Counted from the stretch's first letter, positions 39,391 through 48,597 are shown. The stretch: 64,000 nucleotides of DNA from an uncultured Bacteroidales bacterium (GCA_947168525.1 CAMVMG010000006.1:33419-97418), one strand, 5' to 3'. Notes: generated by a model from the letters alone, not told the origin. Translations and numbers: made by a program.

Positions 39391-42117
39391 CTATTTCAGA
39401 TTAAGGGATTTCAAGACAGGCTGGTTCCATTTTCCGGAGGCTTCGTCATAAATGCCGAAGATATCTCTGTGATAGGCCCAGTAATGGGAGCTGAAACCAT
39501 ACTTGTCCAGCAGGCTGCGGAGGAAGGAAAGGTAGGCCGCGCGGGAGGTCTCGTCGGCATTGGCGCAGACGCCGTATTCCCCGATGCACACCGGACGGGC
39601 ATTGCGCCCGCTCCAGCGGGAGAGGAAGGCGAAATCCATCTCCAGCGGGGCTTTGTCGGCCTCGGTTCCACTCCAGGGGATGTCTTTCATATCCCCGGCG
39701 AGGGCATAGGAAAGACCCTGATGGGTAAACGTCTGAGGAAGGTAATAATGGGCATCCACGATAATATTCCAGTCGTCCGGGAACTCCAGCAGGCCGATGG
39801 TCCAGTGCTGTCCCAGGCTGGGCGTAGTGACCAGGATGGTTTTCCCGGGATTGTCCCGGCGGATAATGCCGGTGAGTTCCGCCACTGTCCGGTTCCACAG
39901 GGCAGGTTCCAGCGCCAGGGAAGGTTCGTTCATCAGCTCAAAGAAAAGGGTTTCATCGGAGTATCCTTTGTAATGGGCCGATATCTGTTCCCAGAAACGT
40001 TTCAGTCTCTGGATGTTTGCATCGGTTTCCAGGTCCTGCGGTCCCAGATTGAAGGAAAGGCCGGGATAATAATGATTGTCCAGAATCACGGCAAGGCCGT
40101 TTTTCAGGCATTCGTCCACCACGGCGTCCACCTTCTTGAAGAATTCCGGGGCTATGGTATAGGGCGCTTCCAGGGAAGCATGAGCCGCCCAGCGGATGGG
40201 CAGGCGGACGCTCTTGAAACCGGCTTTGGCAATCTGCCTGATCCGGCCTTTCTTCAGGGGTGCTTCACCGCCGTTGCCGTCCAACAGGCTGTTCAGGTTG
40301 ATGCCGGCTCCCAGGCGCTGGCTGCGCTGGAAGGCCAGGGCCGATGCAGCCGGGGCATTGACGAGCGCCGTAGCCTGCTCGATGACGGTACGGTCACGGG
40401 TGAGGGAAAACCGCGTGGCGGCAGGATTCCCGGCAGCATCGGCAAAAGAGGCGGGGACGGGAATCTGTCCGGGCGCCCCGAACACCAGCAGCAGGTCCAG
40501 GATGCCGTCGGCACAGGTATAAATCCCTTCTCCGGCCATCCCTCCAGGGCCGTCCGAAAGCGATATCCGGGTATTGCCCAGCTTATAGCCGCAGGCCATG
40601 TTCATGGAAGAGAACGCCTCGGAAGCTATCGTGACCTTGTCTCCGAAAGTGACGGTGACAGGGCTGCCGTAGTACAGTCCGTACCAGGTTCCGGAAAGGT
40701 CGGCCGAAGGCGCCGCGGTGCAGTTCTCTATCTTGTAATCCATGGAAATGCCCCAGGGAGAGGAAAGGGGCTCCGGCACGCCGGCGCCGTTAATCTCGCC
40801 CTGGCGGGGTGCAGCCACGTCTTTGAAGAGCATGGAACCGTTGAACGTGCAGTTCCGGATGACGGTGGTCTTGATGCCGGAGGCAGCGCCGATCATGCCG
40901 TACGTGCCGTTGAATTCACCGGAAATGCCGCCCGTCTGGGCCGATGTCAGGTTGCTCACTTCCATTTTTACGGAAGAAGTGCTGTTCTGGACGGTCCCAT
41001 AGCGCTCGCTACCCACAAGGCCGCCCACAAAGATATCCCCGGAACCGGGCTCCCCGCTGACACGGATGCGACCTCTGGACGTGCAGGAATCCACATTGGT
41101 GGCCGAAGCCTGGAATCCGCCGATAAACGCCTTGAACGCTCCCTGCGCAGGAGTTGTAAAACGGATATTGATATCAAAATCGGAGGTGCAGCTACGGGTG
41201 TCGTTGTAGGCTTCTCCCAGATAAGGGCCTACATAGAGCTCTCCGCCGCCGGTACCGGCCATTTCAAGGTCCATGGTCCCGCTCACGGTGCAGTTTTCGA
41301 TGGTACCGCCCCAGGCACCGCCGGCCAGGCCGGTGAAACTGTGGAAGACCGGGGCCGTGTTCGTGGTCTTCACCTGAATAGTCGTGTTGAGTACCTGACA
41401 GCCTGTAATGGAACAGACCTGCCCTTCGTCCTGCTTGAGGATTCCGGCCAGAGGGGCCACATATGGACGCTCCGCCATAAACACCAGCCGGCTTCCCTCC
41501 ATCTTCAGGTTCCGGATTTCGCCATTGGCAACAGTCCCGAAAAGACCGCTCTTGTCGGTGGTGAGTTCCGTGATGTTCAGGCCCCGGATGGTGTGCCCGT
41601 TGCCGTCCAGGACGCCCTTGAAGGCATGCCGCCACCACTCGCCCGGAGCGAATTCATAGTCGGCCTCATACTCGCCCACGGGAATCCAGTTGGCTATATC
41701 GGAAAGGTCGATATCGGCCTCCAGCACGTACCAGCCATAGAGGTCATTGCGCATGGCGTCCAGCTCCTCCGCCGTGCGTACCGGCGTGGGAGATACCCAT
41801 TTGGCGTACAGGACCATGGATTTTTCCACCTTCATCGAATCCGTGGGAGGCGTGAAAAAACTGGAGTTGTTGCCAAACCGCCATTCCTCCTGGGGCAGGC
41901 ACTTTCTGGAAGTGTACCAGCCGCCGAAGCGGTACCCTTCCCGCTGGGGAAGGGGCTTGGCGCTGAGCGGAAGCATCCGGCCCGCCTCCACGGATACGGG
42001 GCCAATGGATTCGGATGTCTTGTAATTGAGGTTGAAGGAGACCCGGCAGGGCTGCGCGGAAGCGGAGGCGAAAACTGCCAGGGCAAGGCTCATCGAGAGG
42101 AGCGTTTTTCTTATCAT
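39391..42117 (-). CDS. GH5-like glycosidase with N-terminal InlB-like repeat and GLUG-like beta-helix
   Basis: 908 residues. Signal peptide (LAVFASASAQ); a Listeria-Bacteroides (InlB/Flg_new) repeat at about 40-110 (EGYRFGGWYTSRKCLP, MVLYAKW); a long repeat region at about 115-570 that looks like a GLUG-type beta-helix (GVLDGNGHTIRGLNITE, GLFGTVANGEIRNLKM, GGTIENCTVSGTM, VGGLVGSERYGTVQNSTS); then a GH5 barrel from about 600 (RLGAGINLNSLLDG, KSVRLPIRW), acid/base Glu in FELMNEPSL near 731 and nucleophile Glu in VCIGEYGVC near 846. The catalytic residues look intact, so it is probably active on a beta-glucan, mannan or glycoside. InlB and GLUG parts usually serve surface display or adhesion. 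First gene of a two-gene unit with GH106. Confidence 0.85.
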   Translation of the reverse strand: MIRKTLLSMSLALAVFASASAQPCRVSFNLNYKTSESIGPVSVEAGRMLPLSAKPLPQREGYRFGGWYTSRKCLPQEEWRFGNNSSFFTPPTDSMKVEKSMVLYAKWVSPTPVRTAEELDAMRNDLYGWYVLEADIDLSDIANWIPVGEYEADYEFAPGEWWRHAFKGVLDGNGHTIRGLNITELTTDKSGLFGTVANGEIRNLKMEGSRLVFMAERPYVAPLAGILKQDEGQVCSITGCQVLNTTIQVKTTNTAPVFHSFTGLAGGAWGGTIENCTVSGTMDLEMAGTGGGELYVGPYLGEAYNDTRSCTSDFDINIRFTTPAQGAFKAFIGGFQASATNVDSCTSRGRIRVSGEPGSGDIFVGGLVGSERYGTVQNSTSSVKMEVSNLTSAQTGGISGEFNGTYGMIGAASGIKTTVIRNCTFNGSMLFKDVAAPRQGEINGAGVPEPLSSPWGISMDYKIENCTAAPSADLSGTWYGLYYGSPVTVTFGDKVTIASEAFSSMNMACGYKLGNTRISLSDGPGGMAGEGIYTCADGILDLLLVFGAPGQIPVPASFADAAGNPAATRFSLTRDRTVIEQATALVNAPAASALAFQRSQRLGAGINLNSLLDGNGGEAPLKKGRIRQIAKAGFKSVRLPIRWAAHASLEAPYTIAPEFFKKVDAVVDECLKNGLAVILDNHYYPGLSFNLGPQDLETDANIQRLKRFWEQISAHYKGYSDETLFFELMNEPSLALEPALWNRTVAELTGIIRRDNPGKTILVTTPSLGQHWTIGLLEFPDDWNIIVDAHYYLPQTFTHQGLSYALAGDMKDIPWSGTEADKAPLEMDFAFLSRWSGRNARPVCIGEYGVCANADETSRAAYLSFLRSLLDKYGFSSHYWAYHRDIFGIYDEASGKWNQPVLKSLNLK

Positions 42118-42142
42118 TTTCGTCTTGGTTGGTTCATGGAGA

Positions 42143-42150
42143 CAAATTTA
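42143..42150 (-). promoter_or_regulatory. -7 box TAAATTTG of the GH5-GH106 unit
   Basis: The reverse complement of CAAATTTA lies about 26 bases before the GH5 start. Confidence 0.5.
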
Positions 42151-42212
42151 CGCAATTCTCTCGTTCCCCTACCCCGTTTTTCGACGAATATGCTTATTCT
42201 TTCGACAAAAGG

Positions 42213-42896
42213 CTAGAACAGTGACTTCACGGCGAACCAGATCACCGGAACCAGCAGCGAGGGAATGTAGTTGAGCGTTTTGCAGTCCTTGATTCTCAGG
42301 ATGGAAAGTCCTGAGGCCAGGATGAGCACGCCCCCCACGACGGCCAGCTCGTTCACCAGGGTGCCCTGCAGCATCTCGCTGGTGGAAGCAAGCTTGGCAA
42401 TCAGGAAAATGCTCCCCTGCCAGAGGAACAGGATGGGAGCGGCCAGGATCATGCCGATGCCGAAGGTGGTGGCAAAGACCGTTGAGGTAACCAGGTCCAG
42501 CGTGGAATTGGTGAACAGGAAGGTATTGTCCCCCTGCAGGGCGCTGAGGACGGGCCCCACGATGGAAAAGGTGCCGATGCAGTACAGGAGACAGGCCGAT
42601 ATGAGCCCGGTGGCCAGGTTCTCCCCTCCCCTTTTGGCAATGGCCCGCTGCACGCGGCCGTCCAGATCCAGCGCCGTTCCCACAAGCCCGCCGATGGCGA
42701 GGCTGAGGATGAACAGCACCGGAAACTCGCTCTTGGTGATGTTCTGGGCAAAGGAATTGACGCCCAGGGCGATGGAAGCCAGGCCCATGGCGTTGAACAG
42801 GGTGTTGGTATACTTTTCCCCGAGCCCTTTCTTGAAAAGGGTCCCGGCCAGCGTTCCCACAATAATACAGGCAGTATTTACGACTGTTCCAATCAT
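42213..42896 (-). CDS. DUF554 family membrane protein
   Basis: 227 residues, very hydrophobic, about six or seven membrane segments. The start MIGTVVNTACIIVGTLAGTLFKKG, the central SIVGPVLSALQGDN and the GGVLILASGLSILRIKD tail are characteristic of DUF554 (YdfK-type) proteins, whose function is unknown. A -7 box TATCTTTG ends 8 bases before the start, so the leader is almost absent. It has no obvious tie to the neighbouring glycan genes. Confidence 0.92.
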   Translation of the reverse strand: MIGTVVNTACIIVGTLAGTLFKKGLGEKYTNTLFNAMGLASIALGVNSFAQNITKSEFPVLFILSLAIGGLVGTALDLDGRVQRAIAKRGGENLATGLISACLLYCIGTFSIVGPVLSALQGDNTFLFTNSTLDLVTSTVFATTFGIGMILAAPILFLWQGSIFLIAKLASTSEMLQGTLVNELAVVGGVLILASGLSILRIKDCKTLNYIPSLLVPVIWFAVKSLF

Positions 42897-42904
42897 CCCG
42901 ATTG

Positions 42905-42912
42905 CAAAGATA
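42905..42912 (-). promoter_or_regulatory. -7 box TATCTTTG before the DUF554 gene
   Basis: The reverse complement of CAAAGATA lies 8 bases before the ATG, leaving a very short or no leader. Confidence 0.5.
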
Positions 42913-42975
42913 AGAATAAATCCTTACCCTCTGGTGCCCAGAACAAGTTATTTAACAAACATGCCTGTAACAGGG

Positions 42976-44145
42976 TTACTTTTGGAAAATTAACTGGACG
43001 AAGGCGGCCAGGTTACGCCGCCATACCTTCCATTCATGGGCGCCGGGATACTGTTCCCAGACGACGCCCTTGTAGCCTTTGGCTTCCAGCTTTTCCTTGA
43101 AATCCAGCATGCCGTCGATCCGGTTGTCTTCCGTGCCGCAGGCAAGGTAGATCACATCGAACCGGTTGTACTTTTCCGGAGCGGTGTACATGCCCGGGAA
43201 AAGGGCTTCCGCGTCGAACGGAGCGCCGCCAATGGCCGACGAGCCAATGAGCCCGGAAGAGAAAATGCCCACGTTGGCGAACTTGTCCACGTTGCGGAAG
43301 GCGATGAAGAAGGACTGTCCGCCGCCCATGGAAAGTCCCGCCACGGCGCGTCCCTTCCTGTTTTTGATTACGGGATAGTTCTTCTCGATGTACGGGAGGA
43401 CATCGGCCACCAGCGAGGAGTAGTTGTCGAAGTTGGAGGCGTATTGTTTTACATCGGCCTTTACGGGGATGCCCAGGGTCTGGGCAGCGTACTGGTTGGG
43501 ATTGCCGTTGGGCATCACCACCAGCATGGGTTGTGCCTTCCCGGCAGCAATCAGGTTGTCCAGGATCTGGCAGGTGCGGCCCAGGGTGCTCCAGGCATCT
43601 TCGTCACCGCCGCCGCCATGCAGGAGATAAAGCACCGGATACCTGGTCTTTCCGCTCCGGTCGAAGCCGAAAGGCGTGTAAACGTACATCCGGCGGGTCA
43701 TGTCGTTCTCGGCCGAATAGTACCAGACATGCTCCACGTTGCCGGGCCTGGGGCTCTGGGCATAGTCGTCGGCAAAGCCGCCGGGCACCAGGAAGGCGTT
43801 CATGTACCGGGCACCGTCCCGTTGCACGAAGACATTGGCAGGATCCAATACGGACACGCCATCTACCACAAAAGTATACGTATAGAGTTCCGGCTCGGGT
43901 CTGGGCACCGTCACAGACCATACGCCGTCCTGTCCCTGAGCCATGGGAAGGGCCGACGGGAGATAGCCCAGCCAGGATGCGGAAACCTGCACCTGGCGCG
44001 CCTTGGGGGCGATGAAACGGAAAGTGACGCTCTCTTCCGACAGTTCGGGAGACGTGACGCCCCTGCGGAACAGGAGCGAGTTCATTTCCTGTGCTCCGGC
44101 GCAGACCGCAGCCAGCAGGCTCAAAAGGCAGAGAATTCTTTTCAT
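42976..44145 (-). CDS. Secreted CE1-type esterase with N-terminal CBM48/E-set-like domain
   Basis: 389 residues, the fourth CE1 enzyme of the window. Signal peptide (LAAVCAGAQ), E-set domain (VTFRFIAPKARQVQVSASWL), hydrolase with [17 protein letters not shown], nucleophile GLSMGGGQSFF near residue 267, acidic CGTEDNRID, and histidine in YPGAHEWKVW near 368. It lies 16 bases after a DUF4251 lipoprotein gene and outside the DeoR operon; no CGAAA repeats are seen nearby. It probably deacylates the same class of plant glycans. Confidence 0.89.
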   Translation of the reverse strand: MKRILCLLSLLAAVCAGAQEMNSLLFRRGVTSPELSEESVTFRFIAPKARQVQVSASWLGYLPSALPMAQGQDGVWSVTVPRPEPELYTYTFVVDGVSVLDPANVFVQRDGARYMNAFLVPGGFADDYAQSPRPGNVEHVWYYSAENDMTRRMYVYTPFGFDRSGKTRYPVLYLLHGGGGDEDAWSTLGRTCQILDNLIAAGKAQPMLVVMPNGNPNQYAAQTLGIPVKADVKQYASNFDNYSSLVADVLPYIEKNYPVIKNRKGRAVAGLSMGGGQSFFIAFRNVDKFANVGIFSSGLIGSSAIGGAPFDAEALFPGMYTAPEKYNRFDVIYLACGTEDNRIDGMLDFKEKLEAKGYKGVVWEQYPGAHEWKVWRRNLAAFVQLIFQK

Positions 44146-44161
44146 GGAGATATGGATGGGA

Positions 44162-44659
44162 TTAGTCGTTTTCTGTGCGGAGCATCCCCCGGTAGCTGAT
44201 GTCGTCCCGGTTACGGCAGTGGACGGTAATGTCGGCCTGGCCGTTTTCGAAGATGTTCAGGGTGTAGACAAAGATGTCTTCATCGGTCTTGACTGTGGCC
44301 TTGATGGTCCGCCTGCCGGGGGCGGTGACGGTGTCTGAATAGTCCAGGATTTTCTCCTCGAAGGAGAAGGCGTTGCCGCCGCCATAGGCGCTCTGCCGGG
44401 AAACCCCGAAGTACGGGAGATGTGAATGCAAGGTTTCGCCGTCGATCCGGATGGAGTAGGAATTCACGGCCTGTGCCCTGCCGCGGAGGGGAATCATATA
44501 ATTGATGTCGATTCTGTACGAGCGGCTATTCAGCTTTCCCTGGACCAGCTGTGCGGTCTTGTGCTCCTCTGCCCGCCTTTCCTCGGCGGTTTGCAGGGCA
44601 GTCCCGCAGGCGCTCACCAGCAGGACGGTCACGAGGGCGATAAGATGGAACTGCTTCAT
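44162..44659 (-). CDS. DUF4251 lipoprotein
   Basis: 165 residues from ATG 44659; the ORF track's longer start would hide the lipoprotein signal VTVLLVSACGT. The SRSYRIDINYMIPLRGRAQAVNS, LHSHLPYFGVSRQSAYGGG and FSFEEKILDYSD segments match the Bacteroidales DUF4251 family, a small beta-rich envelope protein of unknown function. It is probably the first gene of a unit with the CE1 esterase. Confidence 0.85.
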   Translation of the reverse strand: MKQFHLIALVTVLLVSACGTALQTAEERRAEEHKTAQLVQGKLNSRSYRIDINYMIPLRGRAQAVNSYSIRIDGETLHSHLPYFGVSRQSAYGGGNAFSFEEKILDYSDTVTAPGRRTIKATVKTDEDIFVYTLNIFENGQADITVHCRNRDDISYRGMLRTEND

Positions 44660-44852
44660 ATGTGTTCTTTTTACGTTGAGCGCATAAAGATACAAAATAA
44701 AAGGAGAACGACAACCTTTTGGGTCTCCTCCGACACTTGACCCGTCCTGATTCTTGTTGACAGATTATAATAGACTTTTCGAACTAAAGTCCTGATGATT
44801 GTATAGGTGTCCTGACATCTGTTGTCAAAGATAATACTATTTCTTTTGTTTT

Positions 44853-45167
44853 TCAGGACTCTCGTTTGTCTATAACCTCCAGATAGAAGCTCACCGGTCT
44901 GAATCCATCATTACAGGAGATCATCGCGCTCATCGGGTTCTTCATCCATCCATCGAAGAAATTACCCTTTCCACGTGCAAGAGCTTCCACAAATTCCCTC
45001 ATAGAGCTCCAAGCCGAAGGGCACATACCCTCCGGGCACTTACCCTCTACCGATATCCACTGCTGACCTTCCACAACATCACAGGCATGCTCGATGGGGT
45101 TTTCGTATTTTGCCATCAAGTCGGGGTAAGAGGTTTTTCTGATGGCTGTGATTCTTACTTTGTTCAT
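44853..45167 (-). CDS. TIGR04076 family protein
   Basis: 104 residues, cytoplasmic. KVRITAIRKTSYPDLMAKY, the GKCPEGMCPSAWSSM cysteine motif and ISCNDGFRPVSFYLEVID match the TIGR04076 family, small proteins of unknown function with conserved cysteines. It stands alone with about 160 bases of non-coding DNA downstream, where a weak GGAGA/TCTCC hairpin with a T-rich tail (near 44692-44730) may end it. Confidence 0.85.
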   Translation of the reverse strand: MNKVRITAIRKTSYPDLMAKYENPIEHACDVVEGQQWISVEGKCPEGMCPSAWSSMREFVEALARGKGNFFDGWMKNPMSAMISCNDGFRPVSFYLEVIDKRES

Positions 45168-45225
45168 AGAATTACGATTATTCCGGGCCGATTGTTTCTG
45201 CGCACGCGCCGCATCTTTTCGTAAC

Positions 45226-45657
45226 TTAACTATTGGGCTTCCTTACCAATCTGCAGGGTTCTTCGCCGGGGAACTGGCTGCTTTCCAGGCAACCTTCCCG
45301 ATAGCGGAGTTCCAGGGTTGTTCCGTCGTCCATATGAAGGGTAAGGACGTCGGCCCCGATGGTATATGTGCCGCTCTGTTCATACTCCCGGGAGAAACCG
45401 GGCTGGACGTCTATTGTGCCGTCCGGATTCATATACATACCAGGATGGGGCGGCAAGGTGCTCCGGCAGGTCATCTTAAAGTCTTTCCCGCTGGGGAAAC
45501 TCAATTCGACGGCGGTGGTCTCATACCCGGCATCGGCCACAAACATACGGTACTCGCCGGTCCAGACGGTATCTTTGAACGTGTTTTTCTTCATAATGGA
45601 GCAGGATGCTAAGATTAAAACCATAGCCAAAAGGCCGATAAAGCGACTGTGTGCCAT
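45226..45657 (-). CDS. Small lipoprotein of unknown function
   Basis: 143 residues from ATG 45657, giving lipobox VLILASCSIM. The mature part is beta-rich (VWTGEYRMFVADAGYETTAVELSF, SGTYTIGADVLTLHMDDGTTLELRY), in the manner of META or lipocalin-like stress lipoproteins, but I do not recognise a named family. A TATATTTG -7 box at 45695-45688 lies about 30 bases upstream, so it is probably a single-gene unit. Confidence 0.75.
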   Translation of the reverse strand: MAHSRFIGLLAMVLILASCSIMKKNTFKDTVWTGEYRMFVADAGYETTAVELSFPSGKDFKMTCRSTLPPHPGMYMNPDGTIDVQPGFSREYEQSGTYTIGADVLTLHMDDGTTLELRYREGCLESSQFPGEEPCRLVRKPNS

Positions 45658-45687
45658 AACTCTCGATGCTGAATGGGAAGTATTATG

Positions 45688-45695
45688 CAAATATA
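45688..45695 (-). promoter_or_regulatory. -7 box TATATTTG of the small lipoprotein gene
   Basis: The reverse complement of CAAATATA, a perfect TAnnTTTG match about 30 bases before the start. Confidence 0.55.
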
Positions 45696-45840
45696 GCAAT
45701 TCTTCCCAGAATCACTGTCACCAGATTCCAGGTACGACGGGCCGATGGTGTCATCGGAAACCAGGCCGAAGCGCATGGAGTCCAATCTCGTCCATGAAAA
45801 ACGCCCAAAACGTGGACGAAACCAAAACCCTCCGGGCACG

Positions 45841-45867
45841 AAAAAACCCGCCGCTTGGCGGGTTTTT
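45841..45867. terminator. Intrinsic terminator after tRNA-Arg
   Basis: AAAAAACCCGCC, loop GCTT, GGCGGGTTTTT. It has A and T runs on both sides, so it can stop transcription both ways. It lies directly downstream of the leftward tRNA. Confidence 0.9.
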
Positions 45868-45870
45868 CTG

Positions 45871-45942
45871 TAGCCCCACGAGGAATCGAACCTCGATTTA
45901 AAGTTTAGGAAACTTCCGTTCTATCCGTTGAACTATGAGGCC
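45871..45942 (-). tRNA. tRNA-Arg (anticodon CCT)
   Basis: The reverse strand folds as a cloverleaf: acceptor GGCCTCA/TGGGGCT, D-stem GTTC/GAAC, anticodon stem GAAGT/ACTTT with loop TTCCTAA, T-arm CGAGG TTCGATT CCTCG and discriminator A. The anticodon CCT reads AGG. CCA is not encoded, as usual in this phylum. Confidence 0.93.
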
Positions 45943-45960
45943 GACATAAAAAAGAGCGTC

Positions 45961-46143
45961 TTATTCAGCGCTCTTGACGATAATCTGACGACCACGATAG
46001 TAACCGCACTCAGGGCATACGCGGTGATACATTACCGTTGCGCCGCAATTGGGGCAAGTAGCCAGGGTGGGAACGGGAGCGAAGTCGTGCGTTCTTCTCT
46101 TGTCTCTCCGCTGCTTGGAGAGTTTGTGTTTCGGATGTGCCAT
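45961..46143 (-). CDS. rpmF: 50S ribosomal protein L32
   Basis: 60 residues: MAHPKHKLSKQRRDKRRTH start and the four-cysteine zinc form TCPNCGA...VCPECGYY. It follows the DUF177 gene by 20 bases, the standard bacterial pairing. Confidence 0.98.
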   Translation of the reverse strand: MAHPKHKLSKQRRDKRRTHDFAPVPTLATCPNCGATVMYHRVCPECGYYRGRQIIVKSAE

Positions 46144-46163
46144 TGTTTATATCTTTTATATTG

Positions 46164-46679
46164 TTAATTAGCGTCAAAAAGTCCTTTCAGGGCTGCGAAC
46201 GGGCTGCTCTCGGCAGCCTCCTCGTTCTCCTGCCCATGACCCAGAAACCGGACGGTGTCGGGGTTGCATCCGCCTTCCGGATGAACCCGCTGGATAGGCA
46301 AAGACAGGCAAAGGTAATCGTATACCGCCTGTCTCAGGTCCAGTTCCTTGTCCGTCACGCCTACGGGAAGGATTTCCCTTCCATCCTCGGAAAGATCCCC
46401 TTCCACGGCGTCGAACCGGACACTGAACCGCGGATTGGCCTCCACGGGCAAGGTGAGTGGCTCCAGGCAGCGGTCACAGGGAACCGTAACTGTTCCGCGC
46501 AAATGCAAATCTGCCGTAAGCCTGCGCGCACCCGCCTTCACAACCTTCACCTCAACGTCCACGTCCGCGTCCAGGATTTCTGTGTTGTCAAACGTTTGAA
46601 AGAACTCTAATCCTGCGTGGGAACGAAAGTTCCGCTCCCCTGCAGCCCAACCGTCCAAGGGTATGACCAAAGCGTCCAT
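46164..46679 (-). CDS. DUF177 (YceD) family protein
   Basis: 171 residues. The conserved TVPCDRCLEPL motif and the later ELDLRQAVYDYLCLSLPIQRVHPEG segment define YceD/DUF177, a protein linked to 23S rRNA or ribosome maturation and encoded before rpmF in most bacteria. ATG 46679 is preferred to the GTG two codons upstream. A TATCTTTG -7 box lies 26 bases upstream. Confidence 0.92.
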   Translation of the reverse strand: MDALVIPLDGWAAGERNFRSHAGLEFFQTFDNTEILDADVDVEVKVVKAGARRLTADLHLRGTVTVPCDRCLEPLTLPVEANPRFSVRFDAVEGDLSEDGREILPVGVTDKELDLRQAVYDYLCLSLPIQRVHPEGGCNPDTVRFLGHGQENEEAAESSPFAALKGLFDAN

Positions 46680-46704
46680 TGCCACAAAAACAGATTAAGG
46701 GGTG

Positions 46705-46712
46705 CAAAGATA
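46705..46712 (-). promoter_or_regulatory. -7 box TATCTTTG of the DUF177-rpmF unit
   Basis: The reverse complement of CAAAGATA, in the short gap behind typA. Confidence 0.55.
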
Positions 46713-46730
46713 CGAATAATTTTTGGAATA

Positions 46731-48536
46731 TCAATCCTCAGTGGCCGAATTTCTCTTCCGATCCAGCGGATCCAGCTGGATTTTGCGCATCCGCATGTGG
46801 TTGGGCGTAATTTCCACCAGCTCGTCTTCCTGGATATACTCCAATGCCTCTTCCAGCGAAAACTTGATGGCAGGAGGCAGTACCACTTTCTCGTCCGATC
46901 CCGAAGCACGCACGTTGGTGAGCTTCTTGGTCTTGCAGATATTGATGTTCAAGTCCCTTTCGCGGGTGTGTTCTCCCACGACCTGGCCACCGTAAATCTC
47001 TTCCCCGGGCTCCACGAAGAAACGGCCGCGGTCCAGCAGCTTGTTCATGGAGTACGCGATGGCCTCACCGGTTTCCAGACTTACCAGAGAACCGTTGGTA
47101 CGCATCTCGATATCACCCTTGTAAGGCTGGTAATCCTTGAAGCGATGCGCCACCACAGCCTCTCCCTGCGTGGCAGTAAGGAGGTTGGAGCGGAGGCCCA
47201 TCAGGCCACGGGTGGGAATCTCAAACTCCAGCAGCGTCCGGTCTCCACGGGGTTCCATCCGCACCAGGGCGCCCTTCCGACGGGTAGAGAGCTCGATGGC
47301 TGCCCCCACGAACTGCTCAGGCACCTCGATAGAAAGCTCTTCGATAGGCTCACAGCGTTTTCCGCCGATAGTCTTGTCCAGCACCTTGGGCTGACCCACC
47401 TGCAGCTCGAAGCCTTCGCGGCGCATGGTCTCGATCAGCACCGACAGATGCAGCACGCCTCTGCCGTACACCACGAATGAATCGGCATTGACACCGGGTT
47501 TTACCCGAAGGGCGAGGTTCTTCTCCAGTTCCTTATCCAGGCGCTCTTTGATATGGCGGGAAGTGACGAACTTGCCGTCCTTGCCGAAGAACGGCGAATT
47601 GTTGATCATGAAGAGCATACTCATCGTGGGTTCGTCCACGGCGATGGGCGGCAGGGCCTCCGGATTCTCGAAATCGGCAATGGTATCGCCAATCTCGAAG
47701 CCTTCGATGCCCACCACGGCACAGATGTCACCGCACTGGACCTCGTCCACGTTGACCTTTCCCAAGCCCTCGAACACCATCAGCTGCTTGATCTTGCTCT
47801 TCTCCACCATGTCGTAACGCTTGCACAGGCTCACCGGCATGCCGGTTTTGAGCGAGCCCCGGGTGATGCGGCCCACGGCGATACGGCCTACGTAAGGAGA
47901 GTACTCCAGGGAAGATACCAGCATCTGCGGCGTACCTTCCTTGATCTCCGGGGCGGGAATCTCTTCCAGGATGGTGTCCAGCAGCGCCGTGATGTCGCCC
48001 GTCGGCTTTTTCCAGTCGTAGGACATCCAGCCCTGTTTGGCCGACCCGTAAATGGTCTTGAATTCCAGCTGGTCCTCGTTGGCACCCAGGTTGAACATGA
48101 GTTCAAACACTTCTTCCTGCACCTCGTCCGGGCGGCAGTTGGGCTTGTCTACCTTATTGATGACGACGATGGGTTTCTTCCCCATGTCAATGGCCTTGTT
48201 CAACACGAAACGCGTCTGGGGCATGCAGCCCTCGAAAGCGTCTACCAGCAACAGTACGCCGTCGGCCATGTTAAGCACACGCTCCACTTCTCCGCCGAAG
48301 TCACTGTGCCCGGGCGTGTCTATAATATTGATTTTTACACCTTTGTACGTAACGGAAACATTCTTCGCCAGGATGGTGATGCCCCTTTCACGCTCCAGGT
48401 CATTGTTGTCCAGGATGAGGTTCCCCAGATCTTCCGGCCGGCGGACCAGGTTGGCTTGATAGATCATCCTGTCTACCAGCGTGGTTTTGCCGTGGTCTAC
48501 ATGGGCGATGATGGCGATATTTCTGATGTCTTGCAT
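46731..48536 (-). CDS. typA: Translational GTPase TypA/BipA
   Basis: 601 residues, the usual length. G1 motif AHVDHGKTTLVDRM (about 11-24), switch RGITILAKN, G3 DTPGHSDFGGE, G4 NKVDKPNCR, then EF-G-like domains III and V and the BipA-specific C-terminus (RKGALVRMEPRGDRTLLEFEIPTRGLMG, PNHMRMRKIQLDPLDRKR). It is a ribosome-associated GTPase acting in ribosome assembly and stress or cold adaptation. Single-gene unit. Confidence 0.98.
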   Translation of the reverse strand: MQDIRNIAIIAHVDHGKTTLVDRMIYQANLVRRPEDLGNLILDNNDLERERGITILAKNVSVTYKGVKINIIDTPGHSDFGGEVERVLNMADGVLLLVDAFEGCMPQTRFVLNKAIDMGKKPIVVINKVDKPNCRPDEVQEEVFELMFNLGANEDQLEFKTIYGSAKQGWMSYDWKKPTGDITALLDTILEEIPAPEIKEGTPQMLVSSLEYSPYVGRIAVGRITRGSLKTGMPVSLCKRYDMVEKSKIKQLMVFEGLGKVNVDEVQCGDICAVVGIEGFEIGDTIADFENPEALPPIAVDEPTMSMLFMINNSPFFGKDGKFVTSRHIKERLDKELEKNLALRVKPGVNADSFVVYGRGVLHLSVLIETMRREGFELQVGQPKVLDKTIGGKRCEPIEELSIEVPEQFVGAAIELSTRRKGALVRMEPRGDRTLLEFEIPTRGLMGLRSNLLTATQGEAVVAHRFKDYQPYKGDIEMRTNGSLVSLETGEAIAYSMNKLLDRGRFFVEPGEEIYGGQVVGEHTRERDLNINICKTKKLTNVRASGSDEKVVLPPAIKFSLEEALEYIQEDELVEITPNHMRMRKIQLDPLDRKRNSATED

Positions 48537-48589
48537 ATGATATGGTTTTCTCGGCTAAAGCGCTTCGCAGCGCATTTTCATAAATCTTG

Positions 48590-48597
48590 CAAAAATA
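48590..48597 (-). promoter_or_regulatory. -7 box TATTTTTG of typA
   Basis: The reverse complement of CAAAAATA, about 54 bases before the typA start; the leader holds a small GC-rich palindrome (AAGCGCTTCGCAGCGC). Confidence 0.45.
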
